From Prolixibacteraceae bacterium (GTDB lineage Bacteria > Bacteroidota > Bacteroidia > Bacteroidales > Prolixibacteraceae): a stretch of 64,000 bases of DNA. Positions 26,608 to 35,528 of the stretch are shown in pieces (positions within the stretch are counted from its first letter, which is position 1; each line of letters starts with the position of its first letter). The notes under the pieces are model-generated. The model ran no database searches and was not told the DNA's origin. It was given only the letters and a program-made list of their open reading frames with translations. The stretch lies in assembly GCA_003506435.1 (NCBI GenBank), contig DOAQ01000008.1, positions 1-64,000 of the forward strand. Reading direction: 5' to 3'. Position numbers and translations under genes: made by a program.

Positions 26608-28287
26608 TTAAAAACCTGGATTTTGAGGCATCTTTTCAGTCAGATTGGCATCAATAACAACCTGAGGAATTGGGAAAAGCGTATCGCGGGCTGTAGCTGT
26701 TTGTCCTCCGCGATGGTTATATGCCTGAACCCGTTCCAGCCATTTCCCTGTCCGAAGCAAAGTATAGCGCCGGTGTTCTTCCCCTATCAACTCCCGGGAA
26801 CGTTCATCCAGGATGAAATCAATACTTACGTTAGAAGCCGATATTTCACTGGCATTGGCCCTTCTCCTGATGATATTAATTGTGTTAGCCGCATCTGTAC
26901 TGTTTCCCAATTTAAACTGGGCCTCTGCCTTAAGAAGATAGGTTTCGGCAAGCCGAAGATAAACCTGGTCGTTATACTGCCATGATTCCTGTAAATTTGT
27001 CGGTATCACAGAGTCAAATTTCCGGACAAAAGGCCAGTCATTGCGGCCAGAATTAGATGTGCCGGATAAATCTTTTGCCCAGCTAAGTTTGATCGTATCT
27101 CCGTAATTGTATCCCGGAGGTAGCTTGTCAGCCGGAGCCGGTGCATTCTCAACTGCATTTTGCAATATGTAATATTTTCGTATGGCAAAATTAGAACCGC
27201 GGTCATCCTTTGGTTCATACAGTTCAATGGCCCACTTTGTAGGCGCGCAGCGTCCGAGTCCGCGGCCACCTCTATCTACGGTAAACTGTAACGGATTGAC
27301 CTTGTTGATAGATATTAACGTATGGAGATAGCTGCCGCTGTGCCATCTCCGCATAATGCTTCCGCCCCCTCCGACAACATTATATTCCCACTGCCATACC
27401 CAAAGCGCTTCCGTATTTCCTTCTTCCCTGTTGGAATTGCCATCGTAAAACATATCCATGAAAACGACACCGGGTTGACTGCTCTTAACCCCATATCGTT
27501 CTATTATCAGTTTATATTCAGGAGTATTGATCACTTTGTCAGCATAGAGCAAAGCGCTGTCCGGTTTTCCTATGGTCAGGTATAATTCAGCCAGATAATG
27601 CTGAACGGCCCCTTTACTGACTTTTCCCCGCACCGGCGGTTCCATGGAAAGGTGTTTTTCGGCAAATAGCCAGTCGGACTTCATTTGGTTACGGATTTCA
27701 GCTACGGGTGTACGCAGCCAGTCGGTCTTTATGTTCGAACCCAGCGATTCTTCGAGGCTCAGCGGAACGTCGCCCCAGCGAAAAGTGAGATGCCGGTATG
27801 CCCATGCACGTAACGCTTTTGCTTCGGCAATTACTCTGTTTTTGTTTTCTTCTTCAGTTCCCGTCCCGTTCCAGTCAACATCTGTTCGGGTTTCGGCCTG
27901 GTTGATGATTGTATTTGCAGTATTGATTATTTTATATAACCACAAGAAATCACTCTTGACATTGGTGTCGGTAGAAACATTTTGGCTCTGCCAATTTAAA
28001 ACGAGCCTGCCAATTGCTAACGCGGCATTAGGAACACAATTGTCTGTCCCAACCATTGCCATATCATTCCGAAGATTATTGCTCCCATCGCTTGAGTTTC
28101 CTTCCCTTTCTTCCCGGACAAGCGAATATAATCCATTAAGCCCTGATTCAAATCCACTTAAATTTGTATATAGTGTTTCATTCGTGATCAAATGAGGGGG
28201 CGTTTCTTCCAACCAGCTTTCGGAGCAGGCAGGCATAACAAATATCACTATTGTGATAATGACAATATTTAGTAACTTTTTCATCAT
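26608..28287 (-). CDS. SusD/RagB family outer-membrane glycan-binding lipoprotein (PUL 2)
   Basis: Surface lipoprotein partner of the SusC gene 15 bp upstream; 559 residues. The signal ends in VMPAC (lipid-bearing Cys21) and is followed by SESWLEETPPH, usual for the family. Tetratricopeptide-like helices and the C-terminal signature (FILDERSRELIGEEHRRY in part, near 510) are present. Either of the two first methionines could be the start. The ligand is unknown; downstream enzymes point to rhamnose, galactose-type and amino sugars. It does not resemble the PUL 1 SusD beyond the family pattern. Confidence 0.93.
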   Translation of the reverse strand: MMKKLLNIVIITIVIFVMPACSESWLEETPPHLITNETLYTNLSGFESGLNGLYSLVREEREGNSSDGSNNLRNDMAMVGTDNCVPNAALAIGRLVLNWQSQNVSTDTNVKSDFLWLYKIINTANTIINQAETRTDVDWNGTGTEEENKNRVIAEAKALRAWAYRHLTFRWGDVPLSLEESLGSNIKTDWLRTPVAEIRNQMKSDWLFAEKHLSMEPPVRGKVSKGAVQHYLAELYLTIGKPDSALLYADKVINTPEYKLIIERYGVKSSQPGVVFMDMFYDGNSNREEGNTEALWVWQWEYNVVGGGGSIMRRWHSGSYLHTLISINKVNPLQFTVDRGGRGLGRCAPTKWAIELYEPKDDRGSNFAIRKYYILQNAVENAPAPADKLPPGYNYGDTIKLSWAKDLSGTSNSGRNDWPFVRKFDSVIPTNLQESWQYNDQVYLRLAETYLLKAEAQFKLGNSTDAANTINIIRRRANASEISASNVSIDFILDERSRELIGEEHRRYTLLRTGKWLERVQAYNHRGGQTATARDTLFPIPQVVIDANLTEKMPQNPGF

Positions 28288-28302
28288 GCAAAGTTTTAAA
28301 AA

Positions 28303-31300
28303 TTAAAATTCAAGGTTTACTCCAAAAACATATTCCTTTTGCATCGGAACACCCCGTTGTCCACTCAGCTCGGGGTCAAGTCCCCCGTATTTGGTAAAGG
28401 TAAACAGGTTTCTCCCGGTTACGTAAACCTGAAATTTACCGAACCCGAAGCGGGACAAAATATCTTTCGAAAAATCGTATGCGAGCGAAATGTCCTTGAT
28501 CCGGACAAAGCCGGCCTTTTCGTAAGGACTTGCACCGTATCCAGCTTGACGGTAGGCATCAGTAGCGTTCATGTACCAGTCGTTTGTAGGATTGTCAGGT
28601 CTCCACCAGTTTTTTATTGTTGTTTTCTGACGAACTGCTCCGTCAACAGCATCTGACAACAATGGATTATTTTTAGTCACTCCGTGCGCGCCATGAATAA
28701 ACACATTGAGTGTCAAATTTTTATACGAGAGTGAATTATTCATTCCCCAAATATATTTTGGGTCCTCCTGTCCGATAATGATCCTGTCATAATCGGGAGA
28801 AAGTACCCCGTCAGGGACTCCGTCCGGGCCGCTGATATCTTTGATCTTGATATATCCCGGTTGGGTTAAGTAGGCTGCCGCCTCTTCCGCTTCATCCAAC
28901 TGCCAAACGCCATCCCATAAAAATCCGTAATTTACCTGTATGGGTTTCCCTATAAACCAGGCATTTGCAACATCATCAATTTCTTTTCCATGTTCATCCT
29001 TATACCCGTAAAGAGAAACAATTTTGTTTTTCACAAAGGATATATTCCCGGTAGTCTCCCATTTTAAATTCTTAGATGATATATTGGTTGACACAAAAGA
29101 TATCTCCAATCCCTGGTTTTCGGTTTCTCCAATATTTTGAGTAATGGAAGTCACGGCGTGTACGGGAGAGATGGTCCTGTCGAGGAGCAGGTCGCTGGTG
29201 TTTGTCTTGTAAAGATTAACTTCCCCGGTAACCCTGTTGTTTAAAATTCCAAAATCTATCCCTGCATTCAATGTCCTGGTTGACTCCCATCCGAGGTTAT
29301 CTTGTCCCAGTTTGTTGGGAACATATCCCGGCAAAGTGGTTGTGCCTGCCACCATGTTATTGGCAGACAAGCGGGAAATCGTTTCATAAGCCCCAACCGC
29401 CTGGTTCCCATTAACTCCTAAAGAAGCCCTTAATTTCAACTGGGTAAAAATATTTTTCCACCCGAAAAACTTTTCGTTTGCAATGTTCCACCCGACGGCC
29501 ATTGAGGGAAAAAAACCCCGTTTTGTATTTGTCCCAAATCCGGAATAACCATCACTACGCCCCGTCAGTGTAAGCAGATATCGACTATCAAATGAATAAT
29601 TTATACGCGCCATGGCCGATAACAACGAAGTTTCGCTATACGAAAACCCAGGGACAATTAACTCGGCCTGAGGAGCGCCAAACCATGTTAAAACGTCATT
29701 GGGGAAACCTTCTGCGCTCAAACTATTCGTACTGCTTTTAGCGTTTTCAAAACTATAAACCCCGGTTACGAAAATGCTGTGTTTACCAAACTCCCTGTTG
29801 TAATTCGCAATATTTTCAACCACTATGCTTCTTGACAGTCCCCTGCTTGTAGAGGCATCGCCACGGTTGGCAAGTCCCGTCTGGGTATCTCGTCCATAAT
29901 AAGTAGCGTCGTTGGAGAATCCTAACCTGACGCCGGCATTTATACGATATTGCAACCCCTTCACAAAAGGAAAGTCAACAATTGCATAATTATTGGCTAC
30001 CACCTGGTAAGATTCGTCAATGTTCCTGGCAAGCGTTCCCTGCAAAGGATTACGAAAATAGGTGTCATCAGGCCATGGATAAATGGTTAGGTCTCCATTT
30101 TCATCGTATGCTGTTGTCAACGGATTAAACCAGAAAACACCTTGGTCTCCGTCCCATGTAGGGGCAATTCCCCCGGCATCAGTGTACGCAAGTTGGGTTC
30201 TCGTGCCAACGGTCAGCCAGTTTCCAATTTTGGTATCTAAGTTTATCCTGGAAGTAAGTTTTAGATAATCATCATTTACAGCTAATCCTTTTACATCGGT
30301 CACACTGCCGGATATATAATATTTAGTATCCTTAAACCCGCCTGACAAAGAAAGATTGTGTTCTGTACTCATTCCTTGGCGTAAGGCAAGGCTTAACCAA
30401 TCGACCCATTCCCCCGATTCATAAACAGCCAGTTCCGAAGGGGTCATTGCAGTAGGATTTCTTTCCATTTTAAAATTATAAAATTCTTCTCCATCCATCA
30501 GGTCAGGTAAGTTTATAAACCGTTGCATGGAGTAAAAGCCGCTGTACTTCACTTTTGTTTCTCCGTCCTTTTTTCCTGATTTTGTGGTTACCAGGATAAC
30601 GCCATTGCTTCCCCTGGAGCCATAAATTGCGGCGGCGGATGCATCTTTTAAAACTTCAATAGACTCGACATCGTTTGGGTTTACATCTGCAAGGCTCCCG
30701 GCTACCCCATCCACTACAACCAAAGGGGAATTACTGGCCTTTATCGAGTTTCGTCCCCTGATCATGATCGATTGTGAGGGTGCAGCCCCGGCGGTGGAGG
30801 TTGTAACTTGTACCCCGGGAATAGCTCCCTGCATTGCCTGGGTAATACTAATATTTGGAGCCATTTCCAGCCTTTCCTGAGGCAAAGAAGCGACGGTCCC
30901 GGTAATATCGCTTTTCTTTTGTGTTCCATAACCGACCACAACTACGCCTTCTATATTAATTGCATCTTCGATAAGTGTTATATTGATAGTTGTTTTATTT
31001 CCAACAACCACTTCCTGGCTCTTCATCCCCACAAAAGAAAAAACCAAGGTTGCATTATCCGGAACGTTCGACAGTGTGTATTTTCCATCAAAATTGGTAA
31101 TCATCCCGGTTGCGGTACCTTTTATCGCTATTGAAACTCCCGGTAACGGTTGTCCCGACGAATCGGTGACTTTTCCGCTGATGTTCTTTTGCTGCTGTGA
31201 GAGTGAGTTTGTCTTTTCATGCCCGTCTTTTGAAATAACAATTTGCCGGTCGGTAATGGTATATTTTAAACCCGTTCCCGAGAGAACAAAATTCAAGGTC

Positions 31301-31587
31301 TCCTCAATTTTTGAGTTGGTCAGCTTCACATCCATCTTTTTATCTGAATGCACTTGTTCATAATTGAACAGGAAATAATAATCCGACTGATTTTCGATTT
31401 CTTCCAGAACATCAATAATGCCGGCATTTTTCATGTCCAGATTGAGGATTGCTTTCTGAGAATAGGACTTTGTCGCCCATCCCTGCGCAACCAGAACCAA
31501 TAATAAACCTAGAGTCAATCTCATAATTCGTAATGATTTAATTAAGGTACGGTTTGGCCATACCTCTCCAATTTGTTTTTTTTTCAT
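28303..31587 (-). CDS. SusC/RagA family TonB-dependent outer-membrane transporter (PUL 2)
   Basis: TonB-dependent oligosaccharide importer of 1094 residues. Order: signal region (hydrophobic stretch about 20-40), STN signalling domain (about 48-115), carboxypeptidase-regulatory-like domain starting GKVTDSSGQPLPGV, plug with LKDASAAAIYGSRGSNGV (18 residues, about 325) and the beta-barrel. The STN domain fits control by the adjacent FecR/ECF pair. The gene starts at an ATG at 31587, and a hairpin is present in the leader. It forms a pair with susD 15 bp downstream. Confidence 0.95.
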   Translation of the reverse strand: MKKKQIGEVWPNRTLIKSLRIMRLTLGLLLVLVAQGWATKSYSQKAILNLDMKNAGIIDVLEEIENQSDYYFLFNYEQVHSDKKMDVKLTNSKIEETLNFVLSGTGLKYTITDRQIVISKDGHEKTNSLSQQQKNISGKVTDSSGQPLPGVSIAIKGTATGMITNFDGKYTLSNVPDNATLVFSFVGMKSQEVVVGNKTTINITLIEDAINIEGVVVVGYGTQKKSDITGTVASLPQERLEMAPNISITQAMQGAIPGVQVTTSTAGAAPSQSIMIRGRNSIKASNSPLVVVDGVAGSLADVNPNDVESIEVLKDASAAAIYGSRGSNGVILVTTKSGKKDGETKVKYSGFYSMQRFINLPDLMDGEEFYNFKMERNPTAMTPSELAVYESGEWVDWLSLALRQGMSTEHNLSLSGGFKDTKYYISGSVTDVKGLAVNDDYLKLTSRINLDTKIGNWLTVGTRTQLAYTDAGGIAPTWDGDQGVFWFNPLTTAYDENGDLTIYPWPDDTYFRNPLQGTLARNIDESYQVVANNYAIVDFPFVKGLQYRINAGVRLGFSNDATYYGRDTQTGLANRGDASTSRGLSRSIVVENIANYNREFGKHSIFVTGVYSFENAKSSTNSLSAEGFPNDVLTWFGAPQAELIVPGFSYSETSLLSAMARINYSFDSRYLLTLTGRSDGYSGFGTNTKRGFFPSMAVGWNIANEKFFGWKNIFTQLKLRASLGVNGNQAVGAYETISRLSANNMVAGTTTLPGYVPNKLGQDNLGWESTRTLNAGIDFGILNNRVTGEVNLYKTNTSDLLLDRTISPVHAVTSITQNIGETENQGLEISFVSTNISSKNLKWETTGNISFVKNKIVSLYGYKDEHGKEIDDVANAWFIGKPIQVNYGFLWDGVWQLDEAEEAAAYLTQPGYIKIKDISGPDGVPDGVLSPDYDRIIIGQEDPKYIWGMNNSLSYKNLTLNVFIHGAHGVTKNNPLLSDAVDGAVRQKTTIKNWWRPDNPTNDWYMNATDAYRQAGYGASPYEKAGFVRIKDISLAYDFSKDILSRFGFGKFQVYVTGRNLFTFTKYGGLDPELSGQRGVPMQKEYVFGVNLEF

Positions 31588-31637
31588 AAATTTGAACTGT
31601 TTGAAGGTTAATTAAGAACGTTAACTCTTTTTTAATG

Positions 31638-31666
31638 TCAGGGAAGCGCCGCAATCGCTTTCCTGA
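31638..31666. promoter_or_regulatory. Leader hairpin between fecR and susC (PUL 2)
   Basis: An 11-bp stem with one wobble (31638-31648 with 31656-31666) and a 7-nt loop, 51 bp upstream of susC. It lacks a T-run on the transcribed strand. Its place matches the hairpin at 9848-9877 in PUL 1, though the sequences differ. Confidence 0.5.
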
Positions 31667-31698
31667 TTTCTTTTTAAATGAGAGGTTGTTACATAAGC

Positions 31699-32715
31699 TT
31701 AATTTTTTGTGATGAATATTTTGGTATTTTCGAATGATCCGTCTTCCCGGGTCTGCCTTTTTGTAAACCGGTAATTAAAGGTTGCTGTCGATTGGAGCAA
31801 TTTAAGCGCCTCTTCAATGTTTTCGTCAATAAATGTTGCCTTGAAGTGAAGTTGCAGCAATTCTTCATCTGCAATTTCAATGTCAATTCCATACCAGCGT
31901 TCCATCCGGCTTACCACTTCAGCCATCGAAGCATTTCGGAAAATCAATTTTCCCTCGATCCATCCAGCATAATCTTCGGCGTTGATTTTTGAATAATTGA
32001 TAGCGTCCTTTGTTTTTAGATAATTTACCTGACATCCGGCCGTCATTTGTTTCAGCTCCGAGTGTTCTGCATTTAAAATCGCAACATTTCCTTCTTTCAG
32101 GATGACACGTATTTCATCCTCATCTTCACAGGAAAGAACATTAAATTCGGTACCGGTGGCTCTAACAAAAATCTCATCCGCAGAAACAATAAAGGGGTGT
32201 TTCGTGTCGCTTTTAACCTTAAAAAAGGCTTCACCTTTCATTTCCACTTCACGTAGTTTACTGAAAATGGCCGGATAACGGATGCGCGAATCCCCGTTAA
32301 GCCATACATCCGAACCGTCGGGCAGGTTTAAATGGGTACGTGAGCCGGGAGGAGAACTGACTTCAACGTAAACGTCTTTCTGGAAAAGATATTCGTTAAA
32401 CTGGAAAACGAGAAATCCCAGGGCAAGCAATAATGGAATAAGAAGAATTGCTGCAACGCGGGAAAAAGTCTGTATAAATTTGGCGATAATGGTTTTTTGA
32501 GGTTTTCCATCCATTTCGAAGTTAATTTTTGCCAGCATTTCCGACATATCTCTCTGCGACCTGATCGTTTCTGTTTTAAACTCGTCCCAATGAGCGGTTA
32601 TCAACTTCTCGAATTCATTATCCTGTGAAGAAAGTAACTTCTTCAACTCAAGATAATCAGTTCTGGAGTATTTATCATTGAAAAAACGTTTTAACAGATT
32701 GAGTTTCTCATTCAT
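31699..32715 (-). CDS. FecR family anti-sigma factor (PUL 2)
   Basis: Inner-membrane anti-sigma protein of 338 residues. A cytoplasmic N-terminal region (about 1-85) is followed by one membrane helix (about 90-110, VAAILLIPLLLALGFLVF), then the FecR domain with PPGSRTHLNLPDGS, WLNGDSRIRYP and GTEFNV, and a C-terminal domain of the DUF4974 type (MERWYGIDIEI). It is 56 bp from the ECF sigma gene upstream and 111 bp from susC downstream. It should bind the STN domain of that SusC in the periplasm. Confidence 0.93.
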   Translation of the reverse strand: MNEKLNLLKRFFNDKYSRTDYLELKKLLSSQDNEFEKLITAHWDEFKTETIRSQRDMSEMLAKINFEMDGKPQKTIIAKFIQTFSRVAAILLIPLLLALGFLVFQFNEYLFQKDVYVEVSSPPGSRTHLNLPDGSDVWLNGDSRIRYPAIFSKLREVEMKGEAFFKVKSDTKHPFIVSADEIFVRATGTEFNVLSCEDEDEIRVILKEGNVAILNAEHSELKQMTAGCQVNYLKTKDAINYSKINAEDYAGWIEGKLIFRNASMAEVVSRMERWYGIDIEIADEELLQLHFKATFIDENIEEALKLLQSTATFNYRFTKRQTREDGSFENTKIFITKN

Positions 32716-32771
32716 TTTAAACTGGTATTTATAAGTAATATCTCAACGCGAGATTTTACCCTTAGTCCAGT

Positions 32772-33371
32772 TCAGTTTTTTTTGCGGAAAGTTAGTGCAA
32801 ACAAAAGCAGGTCGTCAAATTTTTCGGATTGCAGGCGTTCTTTCAAAAACCGGAGCGCCGCAGTAAGGTGGGCTTCTACTGTTTTTACCGAGAGAGAAAG
32901 TTTTTCCGAAATTTCCTTGGGTGTAAAACCTTCGAGTTTCCGAAGCCCGATTATTTCTTTCTGCCGCGGAGGAAGCTCGTCGATTAGTTTATTAATATGT
33001 TGCAGAAGAAAATGGTAATTCAGCATGTTTGCAGTGTGGTCATCAAACGATACGAGCTCTCCGGCCAGATTGTGTTTCAGTTCCTCTTCTTTAAAATTCC
33101 GGATCAGGTGTTTTTGGATGAAGTTAAAAGCAATTTTGAAAAGATACGCGTTGATTGATAGTTCCGGGTCAATGTGATCGCGGCGCTCCCATATTTTCAG
33201 AAACGTTTCCTGAACAATTTCTTCGGCCTCTTTTTCTGATTTCAGGTAACCCAATGCAAAGAAGTATAGTTTCTGATTATAGGTCTGAAAAATGTAATTA
33301 AACGCAGGTTTGCTCCCTTCTTTTAGCTGAAGAATCCGGATTTTCTCAATATCTGTTTCTTTTTCCTGCAA
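32772..33371 (-). CDS. ECF RNA polymerase sigma factor (PUL 2)
   Basis: Sigma-70 family ECF factor of 199 residues. Region 2 covers about 20-90 (FNYIFQTYNQKLYFFALGYL, with VQETFLKIWERRD) and region 4 about 130-185 (LPPRQKEIIGLRKLEGFTP, then KEISEKLSLSVKTVEAHL). It heads PUL 2 and should drive susCD when released from FecR. A housekeeping-type -7 box is present 25 bp upstream, so the sigma gene itself is probably transcribed by the primary sigma factor. Confidence 0.94.
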   Translation of the reverse strand: MQEKETDIEKIRILQLKEGSKPAFNYIFQTYNQKLYFFALGYLKSEKEAEEIVQETFLKIWERRDHIDPELSINAYLFKIAFNFIQKHLIRNFKEEELKHNLAGELVSFDDHTANMLNYHFLLQHINKLIDELPPRQKEIIGLRKLEGFTPKEISEKLSLSVKTVEAHLTAALRFLKERLQSEKFDDLLLFALTFRKKN

Positions 33372-33395
33372 AACCTATGTATTAGATTGGATGGA

Positions 33396-33403
33396 CAAAT
33401 ATA
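33396..33403 (-). promoter_or_regulatory. Bacteroidota -7 element upstream of the PUL 2 sigma gene
   Basis: TATATTTG on the minus strand fits the TAnnTTTG consensus exactly and lies 25 bp before the start codon. No clear -33 element is seen at the expected distance. Confidence 0.5.
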
Positions 33404-33598
33404 CAAGAATTTAATTTCTGCCGGATTCACCAAATTATGCTACAATTGTTAATATCTATTTTGATTGGTTGAAGAATGGACGGCAAAGAGGCGTTTTATT
33501 TATGCTTTTGAACATTCTTCTGTTGATTAGTCGTGCTGCGAATGTTAAAATTTCGTTACCTGATTTCGTACCTTCGCTAAAACGAGAAAAGAAGCATT

Positions 33599-34333
33599 AT
33601 GCCATACCGAAGATTACCGAATACAGACCAGGCAAGGTTGCGGGCCATGGAAGCCTGCCTCGAAAAAGGGAAAATAACCCCGATGCGTGAGTTGGCTTTT
33701 AGTCAGCAAAGCCTTGAACGCCTCCAAATGTTTTACCCAAAATTTTCAAGCGCCATCCGGCAATTGCAGGTTTCGAAAGAAAACCAGTTTAAACGGGCGA
33801 AGGATTACGGGGAGGTTGTAAAAAAGGCAAAACTGTATATTTCGCATTTTATGCAAGTGTTAAACTTTGGCATTATGCGCGAAGAAATTAAGCCCGAAGT
33901 GCGCGATTATTACGGGATGGATGTCTGTACAAAGGCAATCCCGCCGCTGAACCTCGAATCGCATATTTTGAAATGGGGCGAAAAAGTAATTGTCGGCGAA
34001 CAAAAACGGACCATGCAGGGCGGAAGCCCGATCTATAACCCTTCGATAGCGCTGGTAAAAGTTCATTTTGAAGAATTTAAAGATGCCTACCGCCATCAAA
34101 AAATGTTACAGAATATTACCAACCGGGCATCGGCGCTGGTATCGAATATGAGGGACGAAGCAGATTCACTGATCCAGCAAATATGGAATGAAGTAGAAGA
34201 CAAGTTCGATGCGTATCCCGAAGAAGTAAAAAGGAAAAAAGCATCTGGTTACGGTGTGGTTTATGTTTATCGCACGTCGGAGATTCGAAGGATGGAGGCG
34301 AGTAAACTGCAACGCGACATTATATTTTCTTGA
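33599..34333 (+). CDS. Conserved hypothetical protein
   Basis: I do not recognise a named domain. The 244 residues have no signal peptide or membrane helix. The content is largely helical with many charged residues: an N-terminal segment (1-90) including RLQMFYPKFSSAIRQL, a central part with YYGMD and PPLNLES, and a helical region at about 165-215 that could form a coiled coil. It starts at an ATG and ends in front of a strong terminator, so it appears to be a single-gene unit. The start of the region upstream (33404-33598) has no gene that I trust. Confidence 0.8.
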   Translation: MPYRRLPNTDQARLRAMEACLEKGKITPMRELAFSQQSLERLQMFYPKFSSAIRQLQVSKENQFKRAKDYGEVVKKAKLYISHFMQVLNFGIMREEIKPEVRDYYGMDVCTKAIPPLNLESHILKWGEKVIVGEQKRTMQGGSPIYNPSIALVKVHFEEFKDAYRHQKMLQNITNRASALVSNMRDEADSLIQQIWNEVEDKFDAYPEEVKRKKASGYGVVYVYRTSEIRRMEASKLQRDIIFS

Positions 34334-34356
34334 GAGAAACCTGTATTAGTAAAAAG

Positions 34357-34393
34357 ACCTGTATGCCGGATAGCATGCAGGTTTTTTGTTTTT
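34357..34393. terminator. Bidirectional terminator between convergent genes
   Basis: A 10-bp stem with one wobble (34357-34366 with 34373-34382), a T-run on the plus side and a shorter T-run on the minus side. It serves the hypothetical gene and the convergent CPBP protease gene. Confidence 0.85.
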
Positions 34394-34425
34394 CGCCCTC
34401 CCGATTCCCTCGTAAAGAAATAGGA

Positions 34426-35358
34426 TTAATCAGGAAGTAGGAGATGTTTTCCTTTTTGTTTGTAAATGAAATACAATAGCATGATTGTCAAACTAATGCT
34501 GATAATAGCGATTGGCAACTGTTCGGTACCGGATCCAATTTTTTCAATTTCAGGTTTTATTGTCCCTTTATTGATGAGAAACAAACCAATTACCCCGATC
34601 GCATTGTTGAAAAAATGAGCAAATACAGGAACCCACATCGAGCCTGACCAAACCAGCATATACCCGAATAAAGCCCCTAAAAACATGCGGGGTATGAACC
34701 CGTAAAATTGCATGTGCAGTGCGCTGAACAGAATAGCTGAAATCCAGATTCCCCAATGATGATTGCAGGTCCATCCGGTAAATATTTTCTGGATTACCCC
34801 CCTGAAAAGGAATTCCTCGCCAAAAGCCGGAATAACGGCAATCATCAGCAAATTGAAAAGCAAGCCGCCCATAGTTTTCACATCCATAAACTTTTCGAGA
34901 AGCAAGGCCGCATTCTCTTCCATGGTTTTCATTTTGGCTTCCAGCCCCGCCATCCATTCCGGCAAACGCATGTTTTCGTTTACCGAACCCAGAAAATTGA
35001 TAGCCGGGTTCACAGCTATGATCAGCAAAAAGGCAAGTAGTACAAGGTTAAACTTAAAATCCCGGTTCAGGTGCAGATAGGTTTTTACCGACCCGCTGAA
35101 AAGCCAGGCGATAATAATTGGCGGAATCAGGAACAAGCCAAGCGACTGCACCGTCTGCATGTATTTTAACAGGTTGATGGTGGTTGGGTTGGTATAGTCG
35201 AGATTTGTAAATTGACTGAATAGTGTGTCAGCGCCGAAAATGGGTATTGCAATCAGCATCGAAAGGGTAAAAACAATTAAAAATGTAACCAGAACAACAA
35301 AAATGGTGAACAGAAACTGAGAAAACGGGGGCATGCCCCTGAATGCCTTAATTGCCAT
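34426..35358 (-). CDS. CPBP family intramembrane metalloprotease
   Basis: Membrane glutamic-type protease of the CAAX-prenyl/Abi (CPBP) family, 310 residues with about eight membrane helices. The three motifs of the active site are visible: EEFLFR (181-186), FSALH (211-215) and HFFNN (248-252). Family members process or bind small peptides and are sometimes linked to bacteriocin self-immunity; no such gene is next to this one. It is divergent from the FAD oxidoreductase gene and forms a one-gene unit. Confidence 0.92.
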   Translation of the reverse strand: MAIKAFRGMPPFSQFLFTIFVVLVTFLIVFTLSMLIAIPIFGADTLFSQFTNLDYTNPTTINLLKYMQTVQSLGLFLIPPIIIAWLFSGSVKTYLHLNRDFKFNLVLLAFLLIIAVNPAINFLGSVNENMRLPEWMAGLEAKMKTMEENAALLLEKFMDVKTMGGLLFNLLMIAVIPAFGEEFLFRGVIQKIFTGWTCNHHWGIWISAILFSALHMQFYGFIPRMFLGALFGYMLVWSGSMWVPVFAHFFNNAIGVIGLFLINKGTIKPEIEKIGSGTEQLPIAIISISLTIMLLYFIYKQKGKHLLLPD

Positions 35359-35471
35359 CGCTTTGAATTTTGCCTAAAAATAGACTTTTCTGAAGGCTAA
35401 AAAAAACGAAGCCGATGAAATTTTCAATGGTTTTGGTATTTCGTCTGTTTTGAGGGTATTTTATTTCGTGA

Positions 35472-35503
35472 TTGTAACAATGCATTTTATTTTGATATTT
35501 TTG
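35472..35503 (+). promoter_or_regulatory. Promoter of the FAD protein/NapHG-like operon
   Basis: TATTTTTG at 35496-35503 matches the -7 consensus TAnnTTTG. A TTG at 35472-35474, 21 bp before it, fits the -33 element. The start codon follows 26 bp downstream. Confidence 0.6.
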
Positions 35504-35528
35504 CTCAGAATAAACAACAAAAAACCAA

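Noticed and set aside
33469..33690. 73-residue frame ahead of the hypothetical gene
   Set aside because: It overlaps the start of the better-supported 244-residue gene in another frame and shows no recognisable feature.
34426..35358. Bacteriocin immunity or abortive-infection system
   Set aside because: CPBP proteases can have such roles, but no toxin, bacteriocin or defence gene is adjacent.
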